Assembly (NCBI GenBank): GCA_028684065.1
Contig: JAQUGO010000002.1
Coordinates: forward strand, 310,001-374,000
Reading direction: 5' to 3'
Length of the DNA stretch: 64,000 bases
Source: Sulfurospirillaceae bacterium
GTDB taxonomy: Bacteria; Campylobacterota; Campylobacteria; Campylobacterales; Sulfurospirillaceae
Positions 11,310 to 21,648 of the stretch are shown one piece after another. The notes under the pieces were generated by a model. That model had not been told where the DNA came from and did not search any database. It saw only the letters and a program-made list of their open reading frames with translations. Position 1 is the stretch's first letter. Each line of letters begins with the position of its first letter. The translations under genes and the position numbers were made by a program.

Positions 11310-12638
11310 ATGGTAGAGCGCTATGCAAGAGAAGAGATGAAAAAAAATTGGACAATTCAAGCAAAATATGATGCATGGCTAAAAGTTGAGAAAGCCGCTA
11401 CAAAAGCTTGGAATAAACTCGGTCTTGTTCCTAATGAAGATTGTGAAAAGATTTTAAAAAATGCTGCTTTCAATATTGACAGAATTGATGAAATCGAAAA
11501 AGTAACCAGACATGATGTGATTGCTTTCTTAACCAGTGTTGCGGATAGTTTAGGAGAAGAGAGTAGGTGGGTGCATTATGGAATGACCAGTTCAGATTGT
11601 ATCGATACTGCAGTAGCACTTCAAATGAGAGACTCCCTACATGTAATCCTTGAAGATGTTAAAATATTAATGGATTCTTTACAAAAAAGAGCTCAAGAAC
11701 ACAAAATGACATTGATGGTAGGTCGAAGTCATGGTATTCATGGTGAACCTATTACCTTTGGACTAGTACTTGCCATTTGGTATGAAGAAATTAAACGTAA
11801 TTTGAAAAATCTTGAACACGTGATGGAAGTCATTAGTGTTGGACAGATTAGTGGTGCCATGGGAAACATGGCTCACTCTCCAATAGAATTAGAAGAACTT
11901 GTATGTGCTGATTTAGGATTAAATCCAGCACCTGTCTCAAATCAAGTCATACAACGTGATAGATATGCAGCTCTTATGAATGCACTTGCACTTTTGGCAT
12001 CAAGTTGTGAAAAAATAGCTGTTGCCATTCGTCATTACCAAAGAACGGAAGTCTATGAGTGTGAAGAGTTTTTTGAAAAAGGGCAAAAAGGTAGCTCTGC
12101 AATGCCTCATAAACGTAATCCTGTCTTAAGCGAGAATATCACAGGACTTTGTCGCATGATACGTTCCTACGCCATGCCAGCAATGGAAAATGTAGCTCTT
12201 TGGCATGAACGAGATATCAGTCATAGCTCTGTTGAGAGGTTCATCCTTCCTGATGGATTTATCACAACTGACTTTATGCTATCTCGCCTTAATAGTGTTA
12301 TATCAAAACTTGTTGTCTACCCACATAATATGATGAGAAACCTCAATCTTACAGGTGGACTCGTCTTTTCCCAACGCATTTTACTTGAACTTCCACTAAA
12401 AGGTGTTTCAAGAGAAGATGCGTATAAAATAGTCCAAAGAAATGCTATGAAAGTATGGGAAGATTTACAACAAGGCAAACCTGCCCTTAATACAAAAGGC
12501 GAGAGTCTTTACCTTGAAAACTTATTAGGTGATGAGGACTTACGAGCAAAACTAAGTGAAACAGAAATTCGTGATTGCTTTAATTATGATTATTACACTA
12601 AAAATGTCGACAAAATTTTCAATAGGGTCTTTAAATAA
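11310..12638 (+). CDS. purB: Adenylosuccinate lyase
   Basis: MVERYAREEMKKNWT..., signature GSSAMPHKRNP. Confidence 0.96.
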   Translation: MVERYAREEMKKNWTIQAKYDAWLKVEKAATKAWNKLGLVPNEDCEKILKNAAFNIDRIDEIEKVTRHDVIAFLTSVADSLGEESRWVHYGMTSSDCIDTAVALQMRDSLHVILEDVKILMDSLQKRAQEHKMTLMVGRSHGIHGEPITFGLVLAIWYEEIKRNLKNLEHVMEVISVGQISGAMGNMAHSPIELEELVCADLGLNPAPVSNQVIQRDRYAALMNALALLASSCEKIAVAIRHYQRTEVYECEEFFEKGQKGSSAMPHKRNPVLSENITGLCRMIRSYAMPAMENVALWHERDISHSSVERFILPDGFITTDFMLSRLNSVISKLVVYPHNMMRNLNLTGGLVFSQRILLELPLKGVSREDAYKIVQRNAMKVWEDLQQGKPALNTKGESLYLENLLGDEDLRAKLSETEIRDCFNYDYYTKNVDKIFNRVFK

Positions 12639-15005
12639 ATGTTAACAGTACAAAAACGTAATGGCCGAATAGAGCCACTAGATATTTCAAAAATTCAAAA
12701 GTATACGAGTTCTGCCGTCAAAGGTTTGGAGAATGTTTCTCAAAGTGAATTAGAAGTCGATGCAAAAATTCAATTCCGAGATAAAATCACTACCGAAGAA
12801 ATTCAAAAGACACTCATTAAAACTGCCGTTGATAAAATAGATATCGACAGACCCAACTGGACATTTGTTGCTGCCAGACTTTTTCTATATGACCTCTATC
12901 ATAAAGTCAATGGGCATACCGGCTATGGTAGTTTTGCTGAATATTTGGAACGCGGTGAAAAAGAAGGACGTATTGTATTAGGACTTAAAACAAAATATGA
13001 CCTTAACGATTTAGAAGCGCACTTGAAACCTGAACGTGATTTACAGTTTAACTACTTAGGTCTCAAAACCTTACATGACCGTTATTTAATTAAAAATAAA
13101 CACGGACGACCTATAGAATTACCACAACATATGTTTATGGCAATTGCAATGTTTTTGGCGCAAAATGAACTCAACTCACAAGATTGGGCTAAGAAGTTTT
13201 ATGATGTAATCAGTAAATTTGAAGTGATGCTTGCCACACCTACTCTTTCAAATGCACGAACCCCAAGACACCAACTTAGTTCTTGTTATATTGGTAGTAC
13301 ACCTGATAATATTGAAGGCATTTTTGATTCATACAAAGAGATGTCACTTTTAAGTAAATTTGGTGGTGGCATTGGTTGGGATTGGAACTTAGTACGTTCT
13401 ATGGGTGGTATGATTGATGGGCATAAAAATGCAGCTGGGGGAATCATTCCTTTTTTAAAAATCACTAATGATATAGCGATTGCTGTTGATCAATTGGGTA
13501 CTCGAAAGGGTGCAATAGCCGTTTATTTAGAGCCTTGGCATATGGATGTCTCAGATTTTCTAGATTTAAAGAAAAACTCTGGAGAAGAACGTAGACGCGC
13601 ACATGATCTTTTCCCCGCTCTTTGGATTAACGATCTTTTTATGAAACGTGTTGAAGCAGATGCCATATGGACACTGTTTGACCCAGCCGAAGCGGGAGAT
13701 TTATCGGAAGTCTATGGTGAAGAATTTGAAAAACGTTATTGTGCTTATGAACAGAACAGTGCCATTTCAAAAGAATATGTCCCTGCAAAAGAATTATGGA
13801 AAAAGATTTTAACCAGTTATTTTGAAAGTGGAAGTCCTTTCCTATGTTTCAAAGATAATGCCAACAGAGCAAATCCAAACAGCCATACCGGTATTATTAG
13901 AAGTTCAAACTTATGCACAGAAATCTTTCAAAACACTGCACCAAATCATTACAAAGTTCGTGTTGTTTTCAATGATCAAAGCACCGCTCTTTTTGAAGAA
14001 GCTGACTTAGTCAAAGTTGATAGTGGAATGGTTAAAGAAGCTAAAAAAATTACGGCACTCGATAGCATTAATGGAAAAGATATCTTTATTGTTGAGAAAG
14101 AGATGATTGAAGGTAAAACGGCTGTGTGTAACCTTGCAAGCGTTAACCTTTCAAAAATCAATACCAAAGAGGATATTGAGCGGACTATTCCTATTGCAAT
14201 ACGTATGCTTGATAATGTTATTGACTTAAATTTCTACCCACACGCCAAAGTAAAACATACGAATCTTCTCTCTCGTGCTATTGGATTAGGCGTTATGGGC
14301 GAAGCACAAATGCTAGCGGAACAAAAAATCGAATGGGGTAGTTATGACCATTTTGCCAAGATTGATGAAGTCATGGAGGCTATCAGTTATAATGCCATTC
14401 ATGCTTCATCTAACCTAGCGATTGAAAAAGGTACTTACCCAGAATTTCTTGGTTCAAAATGGAGTAAAGGAGTATTCCCTATCGATACAGCAAATGATGA
14501 AGCGAAAAAGCTCGTTGACCGTGGAGGACTTTTTGGTTACATGTACGACTGGGAAAGCCTTCGAGAAAAAGTCAAAAAAAATGGTATGCGCAATGGCTAT
14601 TTAATGGCCATTGCACCCACAAGCTCAATCTCTATCTTAGTGGGAACCACTCAGACTATTGAACCTGTGTATAAACGTAAATGGTTTGAAGAAAATCTCT
14701 CAGGTATGATTCCAGTAGTTGTTCCAAATCTTAGCCCTGATACATGGAACTTTTACACACCAGCCTACGAACTTGACCAACGTGTGCTCATTAAAGCAGG
14801 GGCCATTCGTCAAAAATGGATTGATCAAGGGCAAAGCCTTAATATTTTTATAACACTCGATAAGGCTAGTGGTAAATACCTTAATGACATTTATATGTTA
14901 GGATGGAAGCTGGGTATCAAATCTACTTATTACCTTAGAAGTCAGTCGCCTGAAAATAAGTTAGAAGTTGCCGATAGAAGTATTGAATGTGAAGGTTGTC
15001 AATAA
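12639..15005 (+). CDS. nrdA: Ribonucleoside-diphosphate reductase subunit alpha (class I)
   Basis: N-terminal ATP-cone, SSCYIGSTPDNIEGI, NLCTEI, C-terminal CEGC. Confidence 0.95.
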   Translation: MLTVQKRNGRIEPLDISKIQKYTSSAVKGLENVSQSELEVDAKIQFRDKITTEEIQKTLIKTAVDKIDIDRPNWTFVAARLFLYDLYHKVNGHTGYGSFAEYLERGEKEGRIVLGLKTKYDLNDLEAHLKPERDLQFNYLGLKTLHDRYLIKNKHGRPIELPQHMFMAIAMFLAQNELNSQDWAKKFYDVISKFEVMLATPTLSNARTPRHQLSSCYIGSTPDNIEGIFDSYKEMSLLSKFGGGIGWDWNLVRSMGGMIDGHKNAAGGIIPFLKITNDIAIAVDQLGTRKGAIAVYLEPWHMDVSDFLDLKKNSGEERRRAHDLFPALWINDLFMKRVEADAIWTLFDPAEAGDLSEVYGEEFEKRYCAYEQNSAISKEYVPAKELWKKILTSYFESGSPFLCFKDNANRANPNSHTGIIRSSNLCTEIFQNTAPNHYKVRVVFNDQSTALFEEADLVKVDSGMVKEAKKITALDSINGKDIFIVEKEMIEGKTAVCNLASVNLSKINTKEDIERTIPIAIRMLDNVIDLNFYPHAKVKHTNLLSRAIGLGVMGEAQMLAEQKIEWGSYDHFAKIDEVMEAISYNAIHASSNLAIEKGTYPEFLGSKWSKGVFPIDTANDEAKKLVDRGGLFGYMYDWESLREKVKKNGMRNGYLMAIAPTSSISILVGTTQTIEPVYKRKWFEENLSGMIPVVVPNLSPDTWNFYTPAYELDQRVLIKAGAIRQKWIDQGQSLNIFITLDKASGKYLNDIYMLGWKLGIKSTYYLRSQSPENKLEVADRSIECEGCQ

Positions 15006-15020
15006 AAAAAAGGAATTGAA

Positions 15021-15998
15021 ATGACCTATAGAGCGCTAAGGGTTGAAGAAATTGATGGTCAATTTATAAGTTCTATTAAAGAATTATCGCTTGAAGCGCT
15101 GGACGTTAACGATGTACTCATTCGCATAAAATATGCAGCCTTGAATTATAAAGATGCCCTCAGTTGCATAGGTAATAAAGGTGTAACAAAAAACTATCCA
15201 CACACACCAGGTATTGACGGTGCCGGCGTAGTTGTTAGAAGTAATTGTGAAAAATTTAGTGTGGGCGATGAAGTAATTGTTACCAGCTTTGATTTGGGGA
15301 TGAACACCGATGGCGCTTTCAGCCAGTTTATTAGTGTACCCAAAGAATGGATTATTCCCTTACCTAAAACCTTAAACCTAAAAGAAGCCGTAGCGATTGG
15401 AACAGCAGGGCTCACTGCTGCTATTGGAGCCTATAAGCTTCTTGCAAATGGACAAACAAAAGGAAATTCTATTCTCATAACAGGCGCGAGTGGTGCTGTT
15501 GGTAGTTTTTGTGTGAAACTCTTTGCAAGTATTGGTTTTAAAGTTATTGCACTTAGTTCACGAGCCGACAATAGAGAATTTTTACTTTCTATTGGGGCAA
15601 ATGAAGTCATATTAAAAAGTGACTTTGAAATGAATAAAAAGAAACCTTTACTCTCTCCTCAATATGATGCGGCAATCGATGTTGTAGGAGGAGAAATTTT
15701 AGAAAATATACTTAAGCAGATTAAACCCGAAGGTAGTATTGCCATCTGTGGACTTGTTGCTTCACCAAACATACAAACAACAGTATTTCCTTTTATACTA
15801 CGAGGGATTAACCTTTTAGGCATTAATTCTGTCGAAATAACACAAGAGTTAAGACAGCAACTGTGGCATAAACTTGCCAATGAATGGAAAATTGATTTAA
15901 ATGCTATCATACATGAACATACTTTAGATGAAATTCCTTGTCTCGTTAACACAATGTTAGCAGGGAAAATTACTGGCAGAGGAATCATAAAACTGTGA
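15021..15998 (+). CDS. YhdH/AcuI-type quinone oxidoreductase (acrylyl-CoA reductase family)
   Basis: NYKDALSCIGNKGVTKNYPHTPGIDGAG, ITGASGAVGSFCVKL NAD(P)-binding motif. Confidence 0.88.
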   Translation: MTYRALRVEEIDGQFISSIKELSLEALDVNDVLIRIKYAALNYKDALSCIGNKGVTKNYPHTPGIDGAGVVVRSNCEKFSVGDEVIVTSFDLGMNTDGAFSQFISVPKEWIIPLPKTLNLKEAVAIGTAGLTAAIGAYKLLANGQTKGNSILITGASGAVGSFCVKLFASIGFKVIALSSRADNREFLLSIGANEVILKSDFEMNKKKPLLSPQYDAAIDVVGGEILENILKQIKPEGSIAICGLVASPNIQTTVFPFILRGINLLGINSVEITQELRQQLWHKLANEWKIDLNAIIHEHTLDEIPCLVNTMLAGKITGRGIIKL

Positions 15999-16699
15999 AA
16001 ATAATTGGCTTAATAGGTGGAATGAGCTGGGAATCAACTCTTACTTATTATAAACTGTTAAATGAAGGGATCAAAAAAAGATTAGGGGGGCTTCATAGTG
16101 CTAGAATCATACTGTATTCAGTAGACTTTGCTCCTATAGCACAATTACAAACCGAAGGAAAATGGGATGAAGCAGGAGAAATTTTATCTCATGCTGCAAG
16201 TTCTCTTGAACGAGCAGGTGCTGATATGATTTTACTGTGCACTAATACAATGCATAAAATAGCCCCACAAATCATAAAAAACTGTACTATTCCCTTGTTG
16301 CATATCGCCGAAGCAACAGGAACAGCATTATGCCATTACGGAGCAACACATGCCTTGCTATTAGGGACAAAATTTACTATGCAAGAACATTTTTATAAAG
16401 ATATCTTAACTATGCATCATATAAAAACGTGTGTCCCAAATCAAAGTGATACAGACCGTATCAATACTATCATTTTCAATGAACTTTGCCTCGGTATTAT
16501 AAAACAAGACTCTAAAGAAATATTTTTAGACATTATCCATAAACTAAAAAAAAATAATCCTACCATAGATTCCGTTATCTTAGGATGCACAGAAATTGGA
16601 CTTCTCCTAAAGCAAAATGACTCTGAACTGCCATTCTTTGATACAACAATTTTACATGTAAATGAAGCATTAAACAATTCTCTTAGCGCAACTAATTAA
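15995..16699 (+). CDS. Aspartate/glutamate racemase family protein
   Basis: IGLIGGMSWESTLTYY, LCTNTMHK, LGCTEIGLL cysteine motifs. Confidence 0.92.
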   Translation: MKIIGLIGGMSWESTLTYYKLLNEGIKKRLGGLHSARIILYSVDFAPIAQLQTEGKWDEAGEILSHAASSLERAGADMILLCTNTMHKIAPQIIKNCTIPLLHIAEATGTALCHYGATHALLLGTKFTMQEHFYKDILTMHHIKTCVPNQSDTDRINTIIFNELCLGIIKQDSKEIFLDIIHKLKKNNPTIDSVILGCTEIGLLLKQNDSELPFFDTTILHVNEALNNSLSATN

Positions 16700-16925
16700 T
16701 AACTATTAATTATAATAAACATTAATTAATATTAATATTTATTTTTTATTTTTTAGAATATAAAATCCTACTTAATAACTATATTATGGTAGTTTAACTA
16801 TTTAAGAAAATATCAAAAAAATACTCTATTTTATTTCCGTGACATAATAGTTTCACATTTATTTTTAAGTTTAATTAAATTTTTCTCACACTATAATCTA
16901 ACCTACTTTTATACTTAGGATTATC

Positions 16926-19040
16926 ATGCTGACTAAAGTACTCAAACGCGATGGAACAACCGAAGAATTTTTCCCTTATAAAATTGAAGATGCTATTAAA
17001 AAAGCTTTCAAAAGTGAAGGGGTTACTTATGATGAAAGTATCTTTAGAGAGATTTTAAAACGTATTGAAAAAAAACGTGTTGCTGCGGTTGAAGATTTTC
17101 AAGACATGATTGAACAAGAACTCTATAAAGGTCGCTATTTTGACATCATGCGTTCATTTATGCTCTATCGCCACACCCATAAAATGCAACGTGAACATAT
17201 TTATGGACTTAATGAAGATACAACTTACATCAATTCAACACAAACCATTGAAGAATACATTGGAAAGAGTGACTGGCGAATTAAAGCAAACTCCAATACG
17301 GGCTACTCGAACGCTGGACTAGTCAACAATACTGCAGGTAAAGTTATCGCAAACTATTGGCTCGACAAAATCTACTCGAAAGAGGAAGGTTTAGCACATC
17401 GCAACGGCGATTATCATATCCACGATCTGGATTGCCTTACAGCTTACTGTGCAGGTTGGAGTCTAAGAGTTTTACTGGATGAGGGTTTTAATGGGGTTCG
17501 TGGTCGTGTTGAAAGCCGTCCACCACAACATTTTAGAGAAGCGCTTGGTCAAATGGCAAACTTCTTAGGTATTTTACAAAGCGAGTGGGCAGGCGCACAA
17601 GCATTTAGCTCTTTTGATACTTACCTTGCCCCTTATGCTTTTAAAGATAAAATCTCTTATAAAGAGATTAAAAAAGCGATTCGAAGCTTTATTTATAACC
17701 TTAACGTTCCAGCTCGTTGGGGACAAAGTCCGTTTACTAATATTACGATTGACTGGAGTGTACCTTCTGATTTAGCAGGACAAATTCCAACATCAAGTCA
17801 AGTACATCTCTTTAAAAATATTAAAGACGCCGAACTCCTTGAAGAAGCAAAAAAGCGTGGTGTAAATGACTTGGAAGCTATGACGTACAAACATTTTCAA
17901 GCCGAAATGAATCTTATCAATAAAGCTTATTATGAAGTTATGACAGAGGGTGACAAAACAGGACAACCGTTCACTTTCCCTATCCCTACTGTCAATATTA
18001 CAGAAGATTTTGATTGGGATGGCGAAAATACCGATTTACTATTTGAGAATACAGCAAAAATCGGTTCATCCTATTTTCAAAACTTTGTAGGAAGCCAGTA
18101 CATTCGCAACGAGGAGGGAAAACTCGTTGAAAATCCAAAAGCCTATAAGCCTGGCCATGTTAGAAGTATGTGTTGTCGTTTACAACTCGATTTACGTGAG
18201 CTTTTAAAACGTGGTGGAGGTCTTTTTGGAAGTGCTGAGATGACAGGAAGCATCGGTGTTGTTACTCTCAATATGGCACGTCTGGGTTATTTATATAAAG
18301 GTGATAAAGCAGAATTAATGAAACACTTTGAATCGCTTATGGATTTAGCACAGTCTACCCTAGAAAAAAAACGCGTCTTTGTACAAGAAATGTATAATCG
18401 TGGACTTTATCCTTATACTGCGCGTTATTTACCAGGTTTTAACAGCCATTTTTCAACTATTGGTGTCAATGGTATCAATGAAATGATACGTAACTTTACG
18501 GATGATAAACATACCATTGCAGATGATTATGGAATGGAATTTGCTCATGAAATATTAGAGTTTATGCGTAATAAAATGGTCGCCTACCAAGAAGATACTG
18601 GCAACCTTTATAACCTTGAAGCAACACCAGCAGAGGGAACAACATATCGATTTGCAAAAGAAGATAAAAAACGTTATCCAGAAATTTTACAAGCAGGGAC
18701 AGGAGAAAATATCTATTATACTAACTCTTCCCAGTTACCTGCCAATTATACGGATGACCCATTTGAAGCACTTGATATGCAAGATGATTTACAGTGCGCC
18801 TATACGGGAGGCACAGTACTTCACCTTTATATGAAAGAACGCATTAGCTCATCAGAAGCATGCAAAAAATTAGTGAAAAATGTTATTAGCAATTACCGTA
18901 TGCCTTATTTAACCATCACACCAGTATTTTCAGTCTGTGAAAAACATGGTTATATCAGTGGTGAGCATGAATTTTGCCCAAAATGTGATGCCGAATTGAT
19001 ACACAAATATACACAAGGAGATAATAATGAGTCAAACTGA
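16926..19040 (+). CDS. nrdD: Anaerobic ribonucleoside-triphosphate reductase catalytic chain, lacking the C-terminal glycyl-radical motif
   Basis: ATP-cone plus NrdD core (NVPARWGQSPFTNITIDW); ends after the Zn-site CEKHGYISGEHEFCPKC without an RVxGY motif. Confidence 0.93.
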   Translation: MLTKVLKRDGTTEEFFPYKIEDAIKKAFKSEGVTYDESIFREILKRIEKKRVAAVEDFQDMIEQELYKGRYFDIMRSFMLYRHTHKMQREHIYGLNEDTTYINSTQTIEEYIGKSDWRIKANSNTGYSNAGLVNNTAGKVIANYWLDKIYSKEEGLAHRNGDYHIHDLDCLTAYCAGWSLRVLLDEGFNGVRGRVESRPPQHFREALGQMANFLGILQSEWAGAQAFSSFDTYLAPYAFKDKISYKEIKKAIRSFIYNLNVPARWGQSPFTNITIDWSVPSDLAGQIPTSSQVHLFKNIKDAELLEEAKKRGVNDLEAMTYKHFQAEMNLINKAYYEVMTEGDKTGQPFTFPIPTVNITEDFDWDGENTDLLFENTAKIGSSYFQNFVGSQYIRNEEGKLVENPKAYKPGHVRSMCCRLQLDLRELLKRGGGLFGSAEMTGSIGVVTLNMARLGYLYKGDKAELMKHFESLMDLAQSTLEKKRVFVQEMYNRGLYPYTARYLPGFNSHFSTIGVNGINEMIRNFTDDKHTIADDYGMEFAHEILEFMRNKMVAYQEDTGNLYNLEATPAEGTTYRFAKEDKKRYPEILQAGTGENIYYTNSSQLPANYTDDPFEALDMQDDLQCAYTGGTVLHLYMKERISSSEACKKLVKNVISNYRMPYLTITPVFSVCEKHGYISGEHEFCPKCDAELIHKYTQGDNNESN

Positions 19041-19191
19041 ACTGTTGGAAAAAATAAAAAGTGAACGCACTAAGTGTATTGTTTATACACGAGTAATGGG
19101 CTACCATAGACCAGTAGAAAGCTTTAATGTTGGCAAAACTGGTGAACACAAAGAACGAGTACAATTTGTTGAGCGCGACTGCCATAAATAA
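19027..19191 (+). CDS. Stand-alone glycyl-radical domain of class III RNR (54 aa)
   Basis: MSQTELLEKIKSERTKCIVYTRVMGYHRPVESFNVGKTGEHKERVQFVERDCHK; matches the canonical NrdD C-terminus (R-V-x-G-Y); AAGGAG at 19015-19020; 14-nt overlap with nrdD in another frame. Confidence 0.88.
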   Translation: MSQTELLEKIKSERTKCIVYTRVMGYHRPVESFNVGKTGEHKERVQFVERDCHK

Positions 19192-19861
19192 GCCTATTTA
19201 TAGTATTACGCCTTTTACGACGCTAGACTATCCCAAACATCTAGCGTCTATTTTATGGTTTGCCAAATGCAATATGGCATGCCCATACTGTTATAATCCA
19301 CGTATTGTTAGAGAGAAGGGTAGCATCAGCACGGAGGAAGCATTAACCTTCCTTTCGACTCGAAAAGGGCGTCTTGATGGCGTTGTGCTTAGTGGCGGGG
19401 AATGCACTCTTTATCCTTTTCTTGAAGATTTTTGTACTCATATTAAAGCTTTAGGTTTTTCTATCAAAATTGACACCAATGGTTCTCAGCCTAGTGTCAT
19501 TCAAAGCCTTGTTGAGCAAAAGCTTATTGATTATATAGCTCTTGATTATAAGGCACCGCAAGAAAAGTTTACAACGATTACTGCACATAAAAATTTTGAA
19601 CCTTTTTCTGAAACATTAAATTACCTTATTCACTCTCGTTTTCCTTTTGAAGCTAGAACAACATTACATAGTGATTTTCTCACCACAAATGATATTAATA
19701 CAATCATTGATGATTTGAGTCGCCGTCATTATCCTCACACGTATTATCTCCAAAACTATTTGCATGTAGAAGAAACCTTAGGTGCTACAAAAATGCAACA
19801 AAATAAGTTTGATTTGAGTTTATTAACCCAAACACTACCTATAGAATTAAGAAATTTTTGA
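19169..19861 (+). CDS. nrdG: Anaerobic RNR activating protein (radical SAM)
   Basis: CNMACPYCYNP radical SAM cluster motif, LSGGECTLYP; TTG start at 19169 gives SATAINKPIYSITPFTTLDYP. Confidence 0.88.
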   Translation: MSATAINKPIYSITPFTTLDYPKHLASILWFAKCNMACPYCYNPRIVREKGSISTEEALTFLSTRKGRLDGVVLSGGECTLYPFLEDFCTHIKALGFSIKIDTNGSQPSVIQSLVEQKLIDYIALDYKAPQEKFTTITAHKNFEPFSETLNYLIHSRFPFEARTTLHSDFLTTNDINTIIDDLSRRHYPHTYYLQNYLHVEETLGATKMQQNKFDLSLLTQTLPIELRNF

Positions 19862-19904
19862 TAAAATAGAACTCTTTTTTAGATAAATGATTTAGGAATA
19901 ACCA

Positions 19905-20927
19905 ATGGAAAGAAAAAAAATATACAATCCAAGCTCAGATGAAAATTTGAATGATCGCAGGGTTTTTGGTGGGAATCCTCACGGAATTTTAAATTTTACA
20001 AAAGCAAAATACACATGGGCTTTAAAGTTATGGGATATGATGGAAGGTAATACATGGTTTCCTAAAGAGGTCGATACTACCAAAGATGTTATGGATTACA
20101 ACCGAAATCTTACCGATGCAGAAAAGCGCATGTATGACCTTGTTTGGTCCCAACTCATTAGCATGGACAGTTTTCAAACTAATAATTTAGCAGATAATAT
20201 CAATCCCTATATTACAGCACCTGAAATCAATGCCTGCCTAGCACGTCAAGCCTACGAAGAAGCCAACCACTCAAAATCGTATGCTGTTATGGTAGAGGCG
20301 ATTTGTGATAATACCGATTTAATTTATGAGATGGAAAAGCACGATGACGTTTTGCGTCGTAAGAATGACTATATCTCAAGTGTTTATGAAGAGTTGGCGG
20401 GCGATGTAACCGAAGAAAAAATAGTATTAGCTATGTTTGCCAATCAAATTTTAGAAGGTATCTACTTTTATTCAGGCTTTACTGCTATTTACGCCCTTGC
20501 GCGAGCGGGAAGGATGCTAGGAAGTGCCCAAATGATACGCTTTATCCAACGCGATGAAATTACACACCTTTTAATCTTCCAAAACATGATTAATTCTGTA
20601 AAAAAAGAGAGACCTGAACTTTTTACCGACGCACTCAAAACAAAAGTATGCGAAATGTTCCAAAAAGCAGGTGACCTTGAAATAGAGTGGGGTAGATACA
20701 TTACGCAAAATCAAATCATGGGTTTTACGGATGATATTATTGAAGAATATATTCATTATCTTATTGATGAGCGTTTAACAGCTGTAGGTTTTGAGAAAAT
20801 ATACAATGCCAAACACCCTATCAAATGGGTTGATGATTTTTCAAAATTTAACGACCAAAAAACAAACTTTTTTGAAGGAAATGTCTCAAATTACAGTAAG
20901 GGCAGTCTCTCTTTTGATGACTTCTAG
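19905..20927 (+). CDS. nrdB: Ribonucleoside-diphosphate reductase subunit beta (class I)
   Basis: EEANHSKSY, diiron ligands (E/H), RDEITHL. Confidence 0.95.
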   Translation: MERKKIYNPSSDENLNDRRVFGGNPHGILNFTKAKYTWALKLWDMMEGNTWFPKEVDTTKDVMDYNRNLTDAEKRMYDLVWSQLISMDSFQTNNLADNINPYITAPEINACLARQAYEEANHSKSYAVMVEAICDNTDLIYEMEKHDDVLRRKNDYISSVYEELAGDVTEEKIVLAMFANQILEGIYFYSGFTAIYALARAGRMLGSAQMIRFIQRDEITHLLIFQNMINSVKKERPELFTDALKTKVCEMFQKAGDLEIEWGRYITQNQIMGFTDDIIEEYIHYLIDERLTAVGFEKIYNAKHPIKWVDDFSKFNDQKTNFFEGNVSNYSKGSLSFDDF

Positions 20928-21648
20928 TCCTACTTTATGTGCCCTACAATTTGCCTTTGAGTTTCAATCGTTTGAAGAAAACTTTGCAACACTGAGGCAA
21001 TTGATAGAAAAAACCCCTAAAAATGCTATTGTTTTAGCGCCTGAGCTTTGCTTAAGTGGCTATTGTTACCAAGATATGGACAAAGCGGCTCTTTTTTCCA
21101 ATGCCATTATGGGAGAGCTTAAAAAACTCTCTTTGGATAAAACGATTGGGTTAACACTGATTGAGCAAACACCTCAAGGGTTTTTCAATAACTTTAAACT
21201 CTTTCACCATGGAGAAATCATTCTCACAAGAGCCAAAGCAAAACTCTTTACTTTGGGCGATGAAAATGATTACTTTCAAGAGGGTAATACCGATGACATC
21301 ACTCTTTTGGAGGTTGATGGAATAAAAATTGCTGTACTTATCTGTTTTGAGCTTCGCTTTACAGAACTTTGGGAGCAAATCAAAGGTGCCGATATCGTTT
21401 TACTCCCTGCATTTTGGGGAAAACTACGAAAAGGGCATCTTGAAACACTCTCTCAAGCATTGGCTATTGCTAATCAAACGTGGGTTTTGTGTGCTAATAG
21501 CAATGGTGATGAGATGGCCGCTGCAAGTGGTATTATTTCTCCTTTTGGTGACACATTTCGTGATGATACACAGGCATTGCTTATGCATCCATTTGAGAAA
21601 ACTGAAATAAAAAAAATGCGACGCTATATTGATATAGGATTACAATAA
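20917..21648 (+). CDS. Carbon-nitrogen hydrolase (nitrilase family)
   Basis: APELCLSGYCY, CFELRF, E-K-C triad; start ATG 20917 overlaps end of nrdB. Confidence 0.85.
   Translation: MTSSPTLCALQFAFEFQSFEENFATLRQLIEKTPKNAIVLAPELCLSGYCYQDMDKAALFSNAIMGELKKLSLDKTIGLTLIEQTPQGFFNNFKLFHHGEIILTRAKAKLFTLGDENDYFQEGNTDDITLLEVDGIKIAVLICFELRFTELWEQIKGADIVLLPAFWGKLRKGHLETLSQALAIANQTWVLCANSNGDEMAAASGIISPFGDTFRDDTQALLMHPFEKTEIKKMRRYIDIGLQ

Noticed and set aside
19000-19200. Sequencing-error explanation for the split nrdD
   Set aside because: Not fully excluded, but a good SD and ATG at proper spacing for the second ORF, and a non-homologous polar linker at both broken ends, favour a real split; kept as a finding with this refutation stated.
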